Source of the DNA: Streptomyces wuyuanensis
Lineage (GTDB): Bacteria; Actinomycetota; Actinomycetes; Streptomycetales; Streptomycetaceae
Assembly (NCBI RefSeq): GCF_900103455.1
Contig: NZ_FNHI01000009.1
Coordinates: forward strand, 62,001 to 126,000
Direction: 5' to 3'
DNA length: 64,000 bases
The notes beneath the pieces are model-generated. The model was not told where the DNA came from and did no database searches. It saw only the letters and a list, made by a program, of their open reading frames with translations. Position 1 is the stretch's first letter; each line of letters opens with the position of its first letter. The position numbers were made by a program, and so were the translations under genes. Positions 62,332-64,000 of the stretch are shown piece after piece.

Positions 62332-62749
62332 GGTGACGCATTGCCGTTGTCGAGGTTGTTCTCTCCAGCCTGGTCAACAGCCCCCGAGGGCGTCAGCTCC
62401 CCTTACTGCGCCCCGAGTTCACCGGCCGGTCAACCGCGCCACCATGCACGACCGCTTCTGGCCGGCTCCGACTTCGCCGGATCATGCGGCGGCGCCATGG
62501 TGCGGACGGCCGCGTTTGCGGATCCTGATCGGCGCGTTCCGATGGTGTGCGGTGCGGCTGCGTTCGACGGCAACGGTGACGGATCACATCCCCGGGCGGC
62601 GCGGGGTGGGGCGCGCCGCCATTACCGGCCCGTGGACCCGGTCGTACGTTCCGCGTAATCCGGGGGCTGCGCAACGGTGTCCGGCCCGTGTACCGGGTCA
62701 CCGCGGTGCGGCCGCCGTTCCCGTCCGGCCGAACGACCAAGGCGGCGCC
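62332..62749. other. Intergenic region
   Basis: 418 bp between the remnant iron-sulfur gene and the PHB-depolymerase-like gene. No coding frame, hairpin or motif was convincing. Confidence 0.45.
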
Positions 62750-64000
62750 ATGAATCCACCTCCCGCACGTTCCCTTCCCGGCAGGCTCCGGACCGGTCAC
62801 GGACGGCCGTCAGGACCGTCGCTCCCACGGGTGACCGGGGGCCTGCTCCTCTCGCTGTTCGCACTTCTCCTGGGCCTCCTGCCCGCCCCCGCACAGGCAG
62901 CGAGCCTGACGGAGGTGTCCGGCTTCGGCTCCAACCCCGGCAATCTGCAGATGTTCCGGTACATCCCCGACGGTCTGCCGGCCGGCCGCCCGCTGGTGGT
63001 CGCGCTGCACGGCTGCACCCAGTCCGCCGCCGCGTACGACAACGAGACGGGCTGGACGCGTTGGGCGGACGAGTGGGGCTTCGCGCTGCTCCTGCCACAG
63101 CAGCGGTCCGCCAACAACGCCAACTCCTGCTTCAACTGGTTCCAGTCGGCCGACTTCTCGCGCGGTCAGGGCGAGGCGCTGTCCGTGAAGCAGATGGTCG
63201 ACCGGATGGCCGCGGACCACGGCACGGACCGCTCCCGGGTGTTCGTGACGGGCCTGTCGGCCGGCGGTGCGATGACCGCCGTCATGGCCGCTTCCTATCC
63301 GGACGTGTTCGCCGGGGCGGCGGTCGTCGCCGGCCTCCCCTTCGACTGCGCCCGTACCGTCGCCGCGGCGTTCGGCTGCATGACCCCCGGATCCGACCTC
63401 GGCGCCCGGCAGTGGGGCGACAAGGTCCGGGCTGCGTACCCGTCGTACGCGGGGCCCTATCCCACGATGGCGGTGTGGCACGGTACCGCCGATGCCACGG
63501 TGGCGCCGATGAACATGACCGAGCTCGTCGAGCAGTGGACGGACGTGCACGGGACGGACTCGGTCGCGGACGTCAGCGACACGGTGCAGGGCCATCCGCA
63601 CAAGGTGTACCGGGGCAACGGCGGGCGGGACGTGGTGGAGACGTACTCCCTGACCGGGATGGGGCACGGTCAGCCCGTCGATCCCGGCAGCGGAGAGGCC
63701 CAGTGCGGGATCGCCGGTGCGTACGTGCTGGACGCGAACATCTGCGGCTCCTACCGGATCGGCCGCTCCTGGGGGCTCGCCGCTCCCGACGGCGGCGGCA
63801 CGCTCCCGGCGCCGTCCACGCCGGCGGTCACCGCGGTCTCGGACTCGTCGGTCTCCCTGACGTGGGACGCCGTCGCCGGTGCCGTGTCGTACCGGGTCCT
63901 CCGGGACGGGGCCGTGGCCGGTACCCCGACGTCGGCCTCGTTCACCGACACCGGCCTCTCTCCCGGCAGCACGTACACGTACACCGTCTCCGCCGTGGAC
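62750..64000 (+). CDS. Secreted PHB depolymerase-family esterase (5' part)
   Basis: The first ~417 residues of an exported esterase, cut by the window edge. A signal peptide (LPRVTGGLLLSLFALLLGLL, cut near PAQAAS) precedes an alpha/beta hydrolase of the PHB depolymerase/LpqC group: PLVVALHGCTQSAAAYDNET (oxyanion HGCTQ), nucleophile GLSAGGAMTAVMA, MAVWHGTADATVAP (Asp) and TGMGHGQPVDPG (His). A fibronectin type III module begins near residue 360 (PAVTAVSDSSVSLTWDAVAG) as a binding or spacer domain. It probably hydrolyses polyhydroxyalkanoates or related polyesters outside the cell. Confidence 0.88.
   Translation, partial: MNPPPARSLPGRLRTGHGRPSGPSLPRVTGGLLLSLFALLLGLLPAPAQAASLTEVSGFGSNPGNLQMFRYIPDGLPAGRPLVVALHGCTQSAAAYDNETGWTRWADEWGFALLLPQQRSANNANSCFNWFQSADFSRGQGEALSVKQMVDRMAADHGTDRSRVFVTGLSAGGAMTAVMAASYPDVFAGAAVVAGLPFDCARTVAAAFGCMTPGSDLGARQWGDKVRAAYPSYAGPYPTMAVWHGTADATVAPMNMTELVEQWTDVHGTDSVADVSDTVQGHPHKVYRGNGGRDVVETYSLTGMGHGQPVDPGSGEAQCGIAGAYVLDANICGSYRIGRSWGLAAPDGGGTLPAPSTPAVTAVSDSSVSLTWDAVAGAVSYRVLRDGAVAGTPTSASFTDTGLSPGSTYTYTVSAVD

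Noticed and set aside
1..64000. Prophage, integrative element, phage-defence system or natural-product cluster
   Set aside because: No integrase, transposase, capsid, restriction, toxin-antitoxin, PKS, NRPS or RiPP core genes were recognised anywhere in the window.

Overview
The window is very GC-rich actinobacterial chromosomal DNA and almost certainly comes from Streptomyces or a close relative. The reasons are strong G/C bias at third codon positions, frequent GTG starts, -10 hexamers (TANNNT) lying 6-7 nt from start codons (leaderless mRNAs), many 4-bp GTGA/ATGA gene overlaps, and typical Streptomyces families: a large LAL-type LuxR regulator, a PAS-GAF-SpoIIE-ATPase regulator, secreted S1 protease and GH5 cellulase, and methylmalonyl-CoA mutase with MeaB. 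No rRNA, tRNA, CRISPR array, integrase, transposase or biosynthetic gene cluster was seen. It reads as accessory or arm-type chromosome with many short transcription units for uptake, catabolism and stress.

Layout. 1-5.9 kb: end of a carotenoid oxygenase, an MFS transporter, a PIG-L deacetylase, an S33 proline iminopeptidase and a secreted GH5 endoglucanase with a palindrome near its start. 6-11.7 kb: an osmoprotectant-type (OpuC/glycine betaine) ABC system split between a + strand ATPase and a - strand operon VOC protein-permease-permease-binding lipoprotein, all joined by 4-bp overlaps and facing a divergent TetR gene with two operators; then two small membrane proteins. 11.9-18 kb: NhaP-type antiporter, LAL regulator and a diacylglycerol-kinase-like enzyme. 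18-23.2 kb: meaB-mutB-mutA. 23.3-26.6 kb: small membrane and secreted proteins around a decayed stretch. 26.7-30 kb: SixA-like phosphatase, and an MFS transporter translationally coupled to anmK. 30-34.6 kb: the PAS-GAF-SpoIIE-ATPase regulator, a degenerate tandem repeat and an amidase. 34.7-38.8 kb: membrane-anchored S1 protease divergent from an ABC exporter half-subunit fused to a Nudix domain. 39-41.5 kb: LysR/DJ-1 pair and a PadR regulator. 41.8-46.2 kb: a LacI-type regulator with a doubled operator, a PfkB kinase, RpiB-type isomerase and MFS transporter, which look like a sugar or polyol catabolic unit. 46.4-54.9 kb: protein-L-isoaspartate methyltransferase, exonuclease, a large secreted NAGPA-plus-metallophosphoesterase protein, an SLT-type muralytic protein and small secreted proteins. 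55-64 kb: MarR regulator bracketed by inverted AT-rich motifs, MscS channel, KhtT/KhtU-like K+/H+ antiporter pair, a two-component system, a frameshifted 2Fe-2S protein remnant and the start of a secreted PHB-depolymerase-type esterase.

The most unusual items are the ABC-Nudix fusion; the SpoIIE-family regulator that has lost two expected metal-binding aspartates; the VOC-led osmoprotectant operon under a twin TetR operator; the tandem LacI operators with a kinase/isomerase/MFS pathway of unknown substrate; and a recurrent pattern in which the 3' end of a gene, with or close to its stop codon, is repeated imperfectly about 52-60 bp downstream.
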